The position numbers and the translations under genes are program-made. Below, piece by piece: positions 47,869-56,030 of a DNA stretch of 64,000 bases. Position 1 is the stretch's first letter. Each line of letters starts with the position of its first letter. The DNA comes from CAWAYR01 sp050250955 (GTDB taxonomy: Bacteria; Acidobacteriota; Vicinamibacteria; Vicinamibacterales; UBA2999): positions 1-64,000 of the forward strand of contig JBFWNR010000004.1 of assembly GCA_050250955.1 (NCBI GenBank). The letters run 5' to 3'. Under the pieces are notes generated by a model, which was not told where the DNA came from, did no database searches, and saw only the letters and a program-made list of their open reading frames with translations.

Positions 47869-48237
47869 ATGGCGCCGTTCGACCGCCACGTGTTCATCTG
47901 CGGCAACCGCCGAGACGACGGCCATCCGCGCGGCTGCTGCGACCCGGTCGGCACCGAGGCGCTGCACAAGGCGTTCAAGCAGACCGTGGCCGACCGCGGC
48001 CTGGCCCGACGGGTGCGCGCCAATCGCGCCGGCTGCCTCGACCAGTGCGAACACGGCCCGACCGTGGTGGTCTATCCCGACGCGGTCTGGTACGGCGGCG
48101 TCACGCTCGCCGACGTCGCCGAGATCGTCGATCGCCACCTGGTCGGCGGGGCCCCGGTCGCTCGACTGCGGCTCGACGACGCGTGCGTGAACGCCACGAC
48201 CTGCGCCCACAAGCCGCGCAAGCCGGTCAGCGCCTGA
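47869..48237 (+). CDS. Thioredoxin-like [2Fe-2S] ferredoxin
   Basis: A 122-residue protein of the thioredoxin-like ferredoxin group (Aquifex Fd4/ NuoE-like). N-terminal HVFICGN with Cys11, then Cys23/24 (RGCCDPVG), and the second pair Cys56 and Cys60 in GCLDQCEHGPTVVVYPD. These match the C-x(~12)-C...C-x3-C cluster ligands. It continues with WYGGVTLADVAEIVDRHL, a family signature. It has a 25-residue tail with two further cysteines. The gene lies 7 bases after the hypothetical gene and 10 before terC. Cytoplasmic electron carrier, partner unknown. Confidence 0.88.
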   Translation: MAPFDRHVFICGNRRDDGHPRGCCDPVGTEALHKAFKQTVADRGLARRVRANRAGCLDQCEHGPTVVVYPDAVWYGGVTLADVAEIVDRHLVGGAPVARLRLDDACVNATTCAHKPRKPVSA

Positions 48238-48247
48238 GTCGCGCACC

Positions 48248-48997
48248 ATGGACGCCCTCTTCACCTCCGACAACCTGATCGCGCTGGTCACGCTGACCGC
48301 CCTCGAAGTGGTGCTCGGCGTCGACAACGTCATCTTCATCTCGATCCTCGCCGGCAAGCTGCCGGCCAGGGATCAGGGGCGGGCCCGCCGCCTCGGCCTG
48401 CTCGCGGCGATGGGGATGCGGATCCTGCTGCTGTTCTCGCTGGCGTGGATCGTCCGGCTCACCGAGCCGCTGGTCACCGTGTTCGAGCGCGGCATCTCCG
48501 GCCGTGACCTGATCCTGCTCGGCGGCGGGCTGTTCCTGCTCGCCAAGGCCACCATCGAGATCCACGACAAGCTCGAGGGCGAAGCAGGGCAGCGCTCGGC
48601 GAAGGTCGCGCCGTCGTTCGGCGCCGTCATCCTCCAGATCATGCTGATCGACATCGTCTTCTCGCTCGACTCGGTGATCACCGCCGTCGGCATGGCCGAG
48701 TCGCTCGCCGTGATGGTCACCGCGGTGGTCCTCGCCGTCGGCATCATGATGCTGTCGGCCGAATCGGTCTCGAACTTCGTCCAGCGGCACCCCACGGTCA
48801 AGGTGCTGGCGCTGAGCTTCCTGCTGCTCATCGGCATGTCGCTGGTCGGCGAGGGCCTCGGCCAGCACATCCCCAAGGGCTATATCTACTTCGCGATGGC
48901 CTTCTCGGTGTTCGTCGAGATGATCAACCTCAGGGTGCGCAGCCACGGCGCGCCGGTGGAATTGCGCGACCGCTACACGCCGGACGCCAAGGGCTGA
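48248..48997 (+). CDS. TerC-family integral membrane protein
   Basis: A 249-residue membrane protein with seven to eight spans. TerC signatures: ALEVVLGVDNVIFISILAGKLP and IVFSLDSVITAVGMAE, each with the conserved Asp in a span (likely metal sites). Family members take part in tellurite resistance or in metal (manganese) loading of exported proteins. Gene stop is 4 bases from the end of the convergent ADOP 3 gene. Confidence 0.92.
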   Translation: MDALFTSDNLIALVTLTALEVVLGVDNVIFISILAGKLPARDQGRARRLGLLAAMGMRILLLFSLAWIVRLTEPLVTVFERGISGRDLILLGGGLFLLAKATIEIHDKLEGEAGQRSAKVAPSFGAVILQIMLIDIVFSLDSVITAVGMAESLAVMVTAVVLAVGIMMLSAESVSNFVQRHPTVKVLALSFLLLIGMSLVGEGLGQHIPKGYIYFAMAFSVFVEMINLRVRSHGAPVELRDRYTPDAKG

Positions 48998-49001
48998 TCG
49001 C

Positions 49002-51452
49002 TCATTCCGACCGCAGCGCGCGCGCCGGATCGGTCGTCGCGGCTCGACGCGCCGGCCGCCAGCTCGCCGCCGCCAGCACGACCGCACTGAGCCCGAGCGC
49101 CGCCGCCCAGCTCGGCGGGTCGATCGCCGAGACACCGACCAGCAGCGCGCGGAGCAGCGTGGCGACGGCCGCGGCCAGCGCCAGGCCGAGGACGGCGCCA
49201 GCGCCGGCCAGACCGGCGGCGCTGGCCAGCACCTGCCGCTGCACCACCGCCGCCGAGGCGCCGAGCGCCATGCGGATGGCGATCTCGCGGGTCCGCAGCG
49301 CGACCAGGAACGCCATCAGCCCGTAGAGTCCGAGCGCCGCCAGCGTGGTCCCGACGATGCCGACGCCGCCGGCAATCCAGGCGGTGAGCCGCTGCGGGGT
49401 CAGGCCGATGGCGACCGCCTCGTCGAACGACTGCACGAACATCACCGGCAGGCTCGGCTCCACCTGGGCGACGGCGCCGCGCAGCGCCTCGTCGGGCCCG
49501 GGACGGTCGCCGTGGCGGACAAAGAGCGTGACGTCGCCGACCGGGTGCTGGGCCATCGGCACGAACACGAACGGCTCGGGCGCGTCGCTGATATAGCGAT
49601 AGCGGGCGTCGGCGACCACGCCGACCACCTCGATCGGCGTCTCGCGCTCGTCGCGGCCGCGGTGCAGGAAGCGCTGGCCCACCGCCTCGCGGTCCGGCCA
49701 CACCGTGCGGGCGAAGTGCGCGTTGACCACCGCCACCCCGCCCGTGCCGGCGGTGTCGGCCGGCGTGAAGCCGCGGCCGGCGACCAGCGGCATCCGCACG
49801 ACGTCGAAGTACTCGGGCGTGACGACGTTCCAGTCGGCGTCGACGACGTCGTCGCCGCCCGGGCCGGCGTAGCCGGCGACGCGGATGCGGCCGAGGCCGA
49901 ACCGGCTGCCTTGCAGCGGGATCATGCGCGACCCGGCGACGGCCTCGACCCCCGGCAGCGCCGCGACTCGGGCCTGCAGCCGCTGCACGAGATCGACGGC
50001 CGCCGGGCCGCGGAACCCCGACAGCGAGAGGTCGAGGTTGGCCAGCGTGACGCCCGCGGTCGACAAGCCCGGGTCCACCGCGGCTGCGGCCCGGAGCGTC
50101 CGGACGAACACGCCGGCGGTGGCCACCAGCATCAGGGCCAGCGCCACCTGCACGACGACCAGGCCGTGGCGCAGGGCCATGCGGCGGCGATCCGGGGTCG
50201 CCGCGCCGCCGTGCAGCGACGGCGCGACGTCGGCGCCGAGCGCGTGGCGCGCCGGCGCCAGCCCGAAGAGCACCGCGGTGGCGAGCGACACCGCCACGGC
50301 GAAGCCGACCACCCGCGCGTTCACCGCGAGGGTCAGGTTCACGGCGATCGGCACCGCGGGCAGCGCGGCGTTCAGCAGACCCACCGCGGCGACGGTCAGC
50401 GGCAGCGCCAGCGCCGCCGCGGCCAGGAAGAGCAGCACCGTCTCGGTGAGGAGCTGGGCCATCAACCGGCCGCGGCTGGCGCCCAGCGCCAGCCGCGTCG
50501 CCATCTCGCGACGGCGCGCCGAGGCGCGCGCCAGCAGCATGCCGGCGACGTTGCTGCAGCCGATCGCCAGCAGCGCGGCGGTGAGCGCCCCGAGGGCACC
50601 GATGAAGACCAGGAAGGGGGTGCGCATCGGTCCCGGCACCCGGCTGGTGGCGACGACCGCCACGGTGTGGCGCGGGTTGGCCGCCGGCGTGGCGGCCAGG
50701 TACTGCGCATGCAGGGTGTTCAGCTCGGCGGCGGCGGTGGCCCGATCGACGCCGTCGCGCAGCCGCCCGACCGCCACGTGCCAGACCGACCGCGCGCTGG
50801 TCAGCTGCGCCGCCGAGTCGAGCCCGCGGGCCTCGGCCACCATCGCCATCGGCACCCACAGGTCGGTGCCGGCCAGCGTCACCCCCTCGAACCCCGGCTC
50901 GGCGACCCCGACCACCGCGAACTCGCGGTTGTTCAGGCGCAACGGCCGATCCAGCACGGTCGGGTCGGCGTTGAGGCGCCTGGTCCAGAACCGGTGAGTG
51001 AGGACGACGACCGGGCGTTCCCCCGGGACGACGTCTTCGTCGGCGCGGAAGAACCGCCCCAGGACGGCGCGGGTGCCGAGCACGTCGAAGAAGTTGGCCG
51101 AGACGAGGGTGCCGAAGACCCGCTCGCTCCGGCCGCCGACGGTGAGGCTCATCGGCCGGCCGCCGAACTCGACCGCGGCCAGGCCGGCCAGGGTAGTGGT
51201 GTGGCGGCGCAGGTAGTCGAAGGCGGGGTAGGCCATGTTGTCGAAGCCGCTGCCGGCATTGCCGCGGCCGATGTCGACGACGCGGCCCGCGTCCCGGACG
51301 CCCGCCGCCGGGGCCAGCAGCGCGTCGGCCACCCCGTAGACGGCGGCGCTGGCGGCGACGCCCAGGGCGAGTGACAGCACGGCCGTCGCGGTGAACAGGG
51401 GGGCATGGCCGAGCAGGCGCAGGCCGTGGCGGATGTCTTCGACCAAGGGCAT
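49002..51452 (-). CDS. ADOP-family duplicated permease 3
   Basis: An 816-residue ADOP-type protein with two MacB_PCD/FtsX units, no N-terminal helical domain. First span near 20-40 (SLALGVAASAAVYG), first FtsX block with AIGCSNVAGMLLARASARRREMA, second unit ending ARRAATTDPARALRSE. It contains the PLVAGRGFTPAD and VNAHFARTVW segments typical of the second periplasmic domain. No ATPase or PadR gene adjacent. The ATG at 51452 is 6 bases after TCTAAG, a weak -10, with no clear Shine-Dalgarno. It diverges from the ECF sigma operon. Confidence 0.9.
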   Translation of the reverse strand: MPLVEDIRHGLRLLGHAPLFTATAVLSLALGVAASAAVYGVADALLAPAAGVRDAGRVVDIGRGNAGSGFDNMAYPAFDYLRRHTTTLAGLAAVEFGGRPMSLTVGGRSERVFGTLVSANFFDVLGTRAVLGRFFRADEDVVPGERPVVVLTHRFWTRRLNADPTVLDRPLRLNNREFAVVGVAEPGFEGVTLAGTDLWVPMAMVAEARGLDSAAQLTSARSVWHVAVGRLRDGVDRATAAAELNTLHAQYLAATPAANPRHTVAVVATSRVPGPMRTPFLVFIGALGALTAALLAIGCSNVAGMLLARASARRREMATRLALGASRGRLMAQLLTETVLLFLAAAALALPLTVAAVGLLNAALPAVPIAVNLTLAVNARVVGFAVAVSLATAVLFGLAPARHALGADVAPSLHGGAATPDRRRMALRHGLVVVQVALALMLVATAGVFVRTLRAAAAVDPGLSTAGVTLANLDLSLSGFRGPAAVDLVQRLQARVAALPGVEAVAGSRMIPLQGSRFGLGRIRVAGYAGPGGDDVVDADWNVVTPEYFDVVRMPLVAGRGFTPADTAGTGGVAVVNAHFARTVWPDREAVGQRFLHRGRDERETPIEVVGVVADARYRYISDAPEPFVFVPMAQHPVGDVTLFVRHGDRPGPDEALRGAVAQVEPSLPVMFVQSFDEAVAIGLTPQRLTAWIAGGVGIVGTTLAALGLYGLMAFLVALRTREIAIRMALGASAAVVQRQVLASAAGLAGAGAVLGLALAAAVATLLRALLVGVSAIDPPSWAAALGLSAVVLAAASWRPARRAATTDPARALRSE

Positions 51453-51563
51453 GCCGGGCTTAGACTGGGCCGGCGGCTCGGATGTTTCGGCCCCGCCTTC
51501 GCCGGCTCCGCCGGCTTCGGCGAGGCCAACCGTCCCGGGGCCATCCCGTCCAAGTAGCAGGAG

Positions 51564-52139
51564 ATGGACACCGAGGATCGGCAGGATCTCGACCGTGCCC
51601 GCCGTGGCGACGACCACGCCTTCCGGGCACTGGTCGAGCGGCACAGCCGCTATCTCTACGCCGTCGCCCACCGGGTGACCGGCCACGGGTCCGACGCCGA
51701 GGACGTCGTGCAGGAAGCCTGGCTCAAGGCGCACCGCCAGCTGGCGCGGTTCGAGGATCGCTCCGAAGTCCGCACCTGGCTGCACCGCATCACGGTGAAC
51801 TGCGCGATCGACTTCATCCGCCGGCGGCGCCACCGCGAACTGGCCGTCGATCCGGGGGACCTGGCCGACGGCAGCGCCGGCCACTGGGAAGCCGACGCCC
51901 ACGCCGGGCCGGACCGGCTGGCCGAGAGCGGCCAGATCTCGGATCGGGTGGCGGCGGCGATGGCCCAGTTGACGACGTCGGAACGCGCCGCCTTCGTCCT
52001 GCGCCACGTGGAAGGGCTGTCGATCGACGAGATCGGCCGGGCCCTCGGGCTGAAGACCAACGCCACGAAGCACAGCGTGTTTCGGGCGGTGAAGAAGATG
52101 CGAGTGGCGCTGGAGCCGTTCGCCGGAGTGTCCCGATGA
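51564..52139 (+). CDS. ECF-type RNA polymerase sigma factor
   Basis: A 191-residue sigma-70 family factor with region 2 (FRALVERHSRYLYAVAHRVTG, DAEDVVQEAWLKAH, RTWLHRITVNCAIDFIRRR) and region 4 (MAQLTTSERAAFVLRHVEGLSIDEIGRALGL then KHSVFRAVKKMR). A TAG sits in frame 9 bases upstream, so ATG 51564 is the first possible start; the AGGAG touches the ATG directly, an unusually close spacing. It overlaps the zinc anti-sigma gene by ATGA, so the pair controls a regulon that probably includes this operon. Confidence 0.94.
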   Translation: MDTEDRQDLDRARRGDDHAFRALVERHSRYLYAVAHRVTGHGSDAEDVVQEAWLKAHRQLARFEDRSEVRTWLHRITVNCAIDFIRRRRHRELAVDPGDLADGSAGHWEADAHAGPDRLAESGQISDRVAAAMAQLTTSERAAFVLRHVEGLSIDEIGRALGLKTNATKHSVFRAVKKMRVALEPFAGVSR

Positions 52140-52924
52140 CGATGACGCCGCCGCACCTGTCCGAGGAGGACCTCGTGCTGGCCTACTACCGCGAGCTGCC
52201 CGGCGACGAACAGCGTGCCGCCGATGCCCACCTGGCCGTATGTGCCGCGTGCCGCGACGGGCGGGCCCGGCTGGTCGAGACGTTGGGACTGGTGGACGCC
52301 GCGCCGCCGGCCGAGCCGCCGCCCGGCTTCGAGCGGGTGATGTGGGCGCGGGTGCAGGCCGGGCTGGCCGAGCAGGCGCCGCTGCGCTGGTGGGCGCTGC
52401 CGCGGTGGGCGGTGGCGGGGGCGGCGGCCGCCGTGCTGGTGGTGGCGGCGTTCCTGGCCGGTCGCTGGTCGGGGGCGCCGGCGTCGCCCGACCCGGCGCC
52501 GGCGACGATTGCCGCCGTGTCGACGCCGCCGTCCGATGCGCCAGAACGCATCCTGCTCGTCGCCGCCGGCGATCACTTCGACCGCACGCAGATGGTACTG
52601 GCCGAACTGGTCAACGCCGATCCGGCCCAGGCCGGCATTCTCGACGCCGAGCGGGCCCGGGCCGCCGACCTGGTGTCGACCAACCGGGTGATCCGCCAGT
52701 CGGCTGTGGCGGCCGGCGACGAGGTGATGGCCGGCCTGCTCGAGGACCTCGAGCGGGTGCTGCTGGAAGTGGCCAACGGCGGCGGCGACGACGCCGCCGC
52801 CGAGCTGGAGATGGTGAAGACGCGGATCGAGTCGCGGGGGATTCTGTTCCGCCTGCGGGTGATCACCTCCGACGTGCGGCAGCGCGAGACGCAGCCGCGG
52901 CGCATGCCGGCGCCGGTGTCGTGA
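52136..52924 (+). CDS. Zinc-finger anti-sigma factor, membrane-anchored
   Basis: A 262-residue protein. Its N terminus holds the ZAS motif H-x3-C-x2-C (His32, Cys36, Cys39 in AHLAVCAACR) that binds an ECF sigma factor. One span at about 92-108 follows, then a periplasmic domain of about 150 residues that would sense the signal (includes HFDRTQMVLAELVNADP and helical GDEVMAGLLEDLERVLLEV). It overlaps the sigma gene (ATGA) and should hold it at the membrane until released. Confidence 0.9.
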   Translation: MTMTPPHLSEEDLVLAYYRELPGDEQRAADAHLAVCAACRDGRARLVETLGLVDAAPPAEPPPGFERVMWARVQAGLAEQAPLRWWALPRWAVAGAAAAVLVVAAFLAGRWSGAPASPDPAPATIAAVSTPPSDAPERILLVAAGDHFDRTQMVLAELVNADPAQAGILDAERARAADLVSTNRVIRQSAVAAGDEVMAGLLEDLERVLLEVANGGGDDAAAELEMVKTRIESRGILFRLRVITSDVRQRETQPRRMPAPVS

Positions 52925-52963
52925 GGACGGCCGGGCGGAACGACGGCGATGAGGAGCGAGACG

Positions 52964-54280
52964 ATGCACGGATGGAAGCAGTGGCGCAGCGGCGCCGTGA
53001 TCGGCGGCCTGGCGATCCTGAGCGTGACCAGCCCGGCGTGGGCGGTGCCGGACCACGACGCGCAGGCCGCGGCCGAGCGTCAGCGCGAGCGCGACGAGGC
53101 GCAGCGCGAACGCGACCGCGAGCGCGCCGAGCGGGAGCGCGACCGGGCGCGCGACCAGCGCGAGCGGGTCGACGACTGGTACGAGAACGCCCAGGACGCC
53201 CTGGCCGACGGCCAGTGGACGCGGGCGCTGGAGCGGTTCGCCCGCATCGTGGAGGCGAATGGCGCCCGCGTCGACGCGGCGATGTACTGGACCGCCTACG
53301 CGCAGAGCAAGCTGGGCCAGCAGGCCGACGCGCTGGCGACACTGGCCGAACTGACCAAGAGCTATCCGCAGAGCCGCTGGATCGGCGACGCCAAGGCGCT
53401 CGACATCGAGGTGCGGCAGAGCGTCGGCCAGCCGGTGCGGCCCGAGGCGCAGGCCGACGAGGAGCTGAAGCTGCTGGCGATTCAGGGGCTGCAGCACACC
53501 GATCCGGCGCAGGCCGTGCCGATGCTGCAGAAGTTCCTGCAAGGGCCGCAGTCGCCGCGGCTGAAGGAACGGGCGCTGTTCGTGCTGGCGCAGAGCAACT
53601 CGGCGCAGGCCCGCCAGGTGCTGGCCGAGATCGCCAAGGGGGCGACGCAGCCCGACCTGCAGCGCAAGGCCATCCAGTACCTCGGCGTGAACGCCACGCA
53701 GGACAACCGCCAGCTGCTCGCCGACATCTACACGTCGTCCACCGACGTGAGCGTCAAGCGGCAGATCCTGCGCGCCTACATGGTGGCCGGTGACCGCGCC
53801 CGCGTGCTCGCCGCGGCGACCGGCGAGTCGTCGGCCGAGCTTCGCCAGGAGGCGGTGCGCCAACTCGGCGTGATGGGCGCCCGCGACGAACTGCGGCAGC
53901 TCTACCAGAAGGAGAGCGACGTCGACGTGAAGCGGCAGATCCTCCAGGCGCTCTTCGTCGCCGGCGACAGCACCCGGCTGGTGGAGCTGGCCAACGGCGA
54001 GACCAACGCCGAGCTGCGCCTGGCGGCGGTGCGGCACCTCGGCACCATGGGCGCCGGGCGCACCGGCACCGCGCTGGTCACGCTCTACGAGCGCGATCGC
54101 GATCCGGCGGTGAAGCGGGCGGTCATCAACGCGCTCTTCGTGCAGGGGAACGCCGAGTCGCTGGTCGCCCTGGCGCGGAAGGAAGCGAGCGCCGAGATGA
54201 AGCGCGAGATGGTGCAGAAGCTGTCGCTGATGAAGGCCAAGGTGGCGATTGACTATCTGATGGAAATCCTCGGGAAGTGA
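52964..54280 (+). CDS. Exported TPR/HEAT-repeat protein with charged coiled coil
   Basis: A 438-residue exported protein: signal peptide about 1-26 (SPAWA), then a highly charged Arg/Glu helix (about 33-66, repeats of ERxRERDRERAE) that should form a single alpha-helix or coiled coil. One TPR-like unit (WYENAQDALADGQWTRAL, about 70-130) follows, then HEAT-like repeats to the end (LRQEAVRQLGVMG, LRLAAVRHLGTMG, with VKRQILQALFVAGD). I chose ATG 52964: GAGGAG lies 7 bases upstream; ATG 52949 would include that site. Third gene of the sigma operon, probably a scaffold or regulator. Confidence 0.85.
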   Translation: MHGWKQWRSGAVIGGLAILSVTSPAWAVPDHDAQAAAERQRERDEAQRERDRERAERERDRARDQRERVDDWYENAQDALADGQWTRALERFARIVEANGARVDAAMYWTAYAQSKLGQQADALATLAELTKSYPQSRWIGDAKALDIEVRQSVGQPVRPEAQADEELKLLAIQGLQHTDPAQAVPMLQKFLQGPQSPRLKERALFVLAQSNSAQARQVLAEIAKGATQPDLQRKAIQYLGVNATQDNRQLLADIYTSSTDVSVKRQILRAYMVAGDRARVLAAATGESSAELRQEAVRQLGVMGARDELRQLYQKESDVDVKRQILQALFVAGDSTRLVELANGETNAELRLAAVRHLGTMGAGRTGTALVTLYERDRDPAVKRAVINALFVQGNAESLVALARKEASAEMKREMVQKLSLMKAKVAIDYLMEILGK

Positions 54281-54339
54281 CCAGCGGCCGGCGGCTGGCG
54301 GCTGCGTTCGCGAATGACGACGACTCTGGGAGGATAGCG

Positions 54340-55164
54340 ATGCGTGTGTCCTCGGCGCTCCTCGCCGGGCTGTTGCTGGTGACGATGCTCGACGGCATTG
54401 CCGTCGGTCAGCCAGCCCGGCTCGGCAACGGCACGGTCACCACCCGGACCCTGACCGGCTCGCTCGATCAGGCGATCGAACGGGCGCGGAGTGCCGCGAT
54501 CGACGCCCGGTGGGTCGGCTTCGAGATCGCCACCGTGCCGGGTGATCGCTGGATGTGCGACTGGAACGAGTGGACCCGGCAGCAGCCGCCGGCGACGTCG
54601 GCGCGGCTCGAGCCGGCCGAGATCGCCTACGTGTTCGTGCGTCTCGAGGCCAACCGCATCGACCGGGTGCGGCTGTTCTCGCCCGGATGCGCGATCGACG
54701 CCGCCGGCCGGCCGGTGACCTGGTTCACGGGCGTCGCGCCCGCCGAGAGCGTGCGCACGTTGAGCGGCCTCGCGCGCGTCGGCGAGCGCAAGGTCGTCGA
54801 CGGCGCGCTGGCGGCGCTGTCGATGCACGCCGCCCCGACGGCCCTTGCCACGACCATCGACCTGGCGCGCTCGGGGCCGACGCCGCACACGCGCGGCCAG
54901 GCGCTGTTCTGGCTGGCGCAGCGCGCTGGTGCTCAGGCCGCCGGCGCCATCGACGACGCGGTGGCCCGCGACCCCGACACCGACGTCAAGAAGCGCGCCG
55001 TCTTCGCGCTGAGCCAGCTGCCGCCCGACCAGGGTGTGCCGCGGCTGATGCAGGTGGCGCGCACCCATTCGAACGCCGCCGTCCGCAAGCAGGCGATGTT
55101 CTGGCTGGGGCAGTCGAAGGACCCGCGCGCCCTGGCGTTCTTCGAGTCGGTGTTGCTGAAGTAG
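54340..55164 (+). CDS. Exported HEAT-repeat protein
   Basis: A 274-residue exported protein with a signal peptide (1-23, IAVGQ) and HEAT-like helices in its second half (GQALFWLAQRAG, KKRAVFALSQLP, RKQAMFWLGQSKDPRAL). The first half (SLDQAIERARSAAIDARWVGFEI, and MCDWNEW) is of unknown fold. ATG 54340 has the strong site GGGAGG 6 bases upstream; the frame extends upstream to 54277 but without this signal. It ends the sigma-factor operon and its repeats resemble those of its neighbour. Confidence 0.82.
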   Translation: MRVSSALLAGLLLVTMLDGIAVGQPARLGNGTVTTRTLTGSLDQAIERARSAAIDARWVGFEIATVPGDRWMCDWNEWTRQQPPATSARLEPAEIAYVFVRLEANRIDRVRLFSPGCAIDAAGRPVTWFTGVAPAESVRTLSGLARVGERKVVDGALAALSMHAAPTALATTIDLARSGPTPHTRGQALFWLAQRAGAQAAGAIDDAVARDPDTDVKKRAVFALSQLPPDQGVPRLMQVARTHSNAAVRKQAMFWLGQSKDPRALAFFESVLLK

Positions 55165-55197
55165 GTGTCCGCCCGGGCCGACGGCGTGTGACGGACT

Positions 55198-55236
55198 GCG
55201 GAGGGCCGGACGCGAGGGTCGGGTCCGGCGCTCCGC
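55198..55236 (+). terminator. Shared hairpin between convergent sigma operon and hydrolase gene
   Basis: GCGGAG-GG-CCGGAC pairs with GTCCGG-CG-CTCCGC across a 2/2 internal loop, with an 11-base apical region. It lies 34 bases after the HEAT gene stop and 8 bases before the convergent hydrolase stop, so it could end both transcripts. Confidence 0.6.
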
Positions 55237-55244
55237 CGTCGCGA

Positions 55245-55943
55245 TCACGCGCTGTGGCTGCGCACCCACGCTGCCATCGTCGCGATGATCTCGGTCTCCA
55301 CGTCGGCCTGCTTGCGTCCGGCGGCGGCTTGCACCTTCATCGAGTGATCGCCGGTCGGCACCGGGTGGATCGTCAGCAGCGGCTGCGGCCCGACGGCCTC
55401 GCGGACGGCCTCGGGTCCACCGAACGTGTCGCGCGTGCCCTGGACGACCAGCGTCGGCACGGCGAGCTGTCGCAGGTGCGACACCCGGTCGCCGCCGCGC
55501 GGGCCGGGGGGCCTGAGCGGGTAGCCCAGCGCGACCGCGCCGGCGAGCCGCACCGGGCAGGTCCAGTGATCGGGGTGCGCGGCCAGGTGCGTGGCCATCC
55601 GGCCGCCCATCGACTTGCCGCCGACGAAGACGGCCCGGTAGGCACCGGGGCGGTGGTCCACGGCGGCCTGCACGGCGGCGCGGAACGCCTGCTCGAGCAC
55701 GGGTGGCCGGTCCGGCAGCTTGCGCCCGGCGGCCATGTAGGGGAAGTCGAAGGTCACCACGTCGATGCCGTGGCCGGCGAGGCGCTCGGCGTAGCGGCGC
55801 ATGAACGGGCTCGCCTGGCCGGCGCCGGCGCCGTGTGCGAACACGAAGAGCAGCGGGAACTGCGCGCCCGGGCCCTCGCCGGGATACGCCAGGCCGGGCA
55901 GCGGCGAGCCGGCGTCGTCGATGGTCATGACAAGCGGTGACAT
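55245..55943 (-). CDS. Small alpha/beta hydrolase (KANL3/Tex30-like)
   Basis: A 232-residue alpha/beta-hydrolase with a Tex30/KANL3-like layout: FVFAHGAGAGQASPFMR near residues 33-50, nucleophile Ser111 in GKSMGGRM, catalytic Asp in QGTRDTFG and His in GDHSMK. No signal peptide, so it is cytoplasmic. Substrate unknown. ATG 55943 is the first after the promoter; ATG 55928 (five residues shorter) is equally good. It diverges from the DUF5916 gene. Confidence 0.85.
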   Translation of the reverse strand: MSPLVMTIDDAGSPLPGLAYPGEGPGAQFPLLFVFAHGAGAGQASPFMRRYAERLAGHGIDVVTFDFPYMAAGRKLPDRPPVLEQAFRAAVQAAVDHRPGAYRAVFVGGKSMGGRMATHLAAHPDHWTCPVRLAGAVALGYPLRPPGPRGGDRVSHLRQLAVPTLVVQGTRDTFGGPEAVREAVGPQPLLTIHPVPTGDHSMKVQAAAGRKQADVETEIIATMAAWVRSHSA

Positions 55944-55963
55944 GGCCGGCCGAGGGTGCCCGG

Positions 55964-55969
55964 TATAGT
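55964..55969 (+). promoter_or_regulatory. -10 box between hydrolase and DUF5916 genes
   Basis: TATAGT sits in the palindrome GGTATAGTACC; the other strand reads TACTAT/TATACC and can serve the divergent hydrolase gene. Plus-strand transcripts would carry a leader of about 55 bases to the ATG at 56031, with no Shine-Dalgarno I can see. Confidence 0.45.
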
Positions 55970-56030
55970 ACCGATTTTCATCGGCGCGAGCGTCAGCGCC
56001 CTTTCCCGAGCGTTTCGAGGTTCGATCCTG

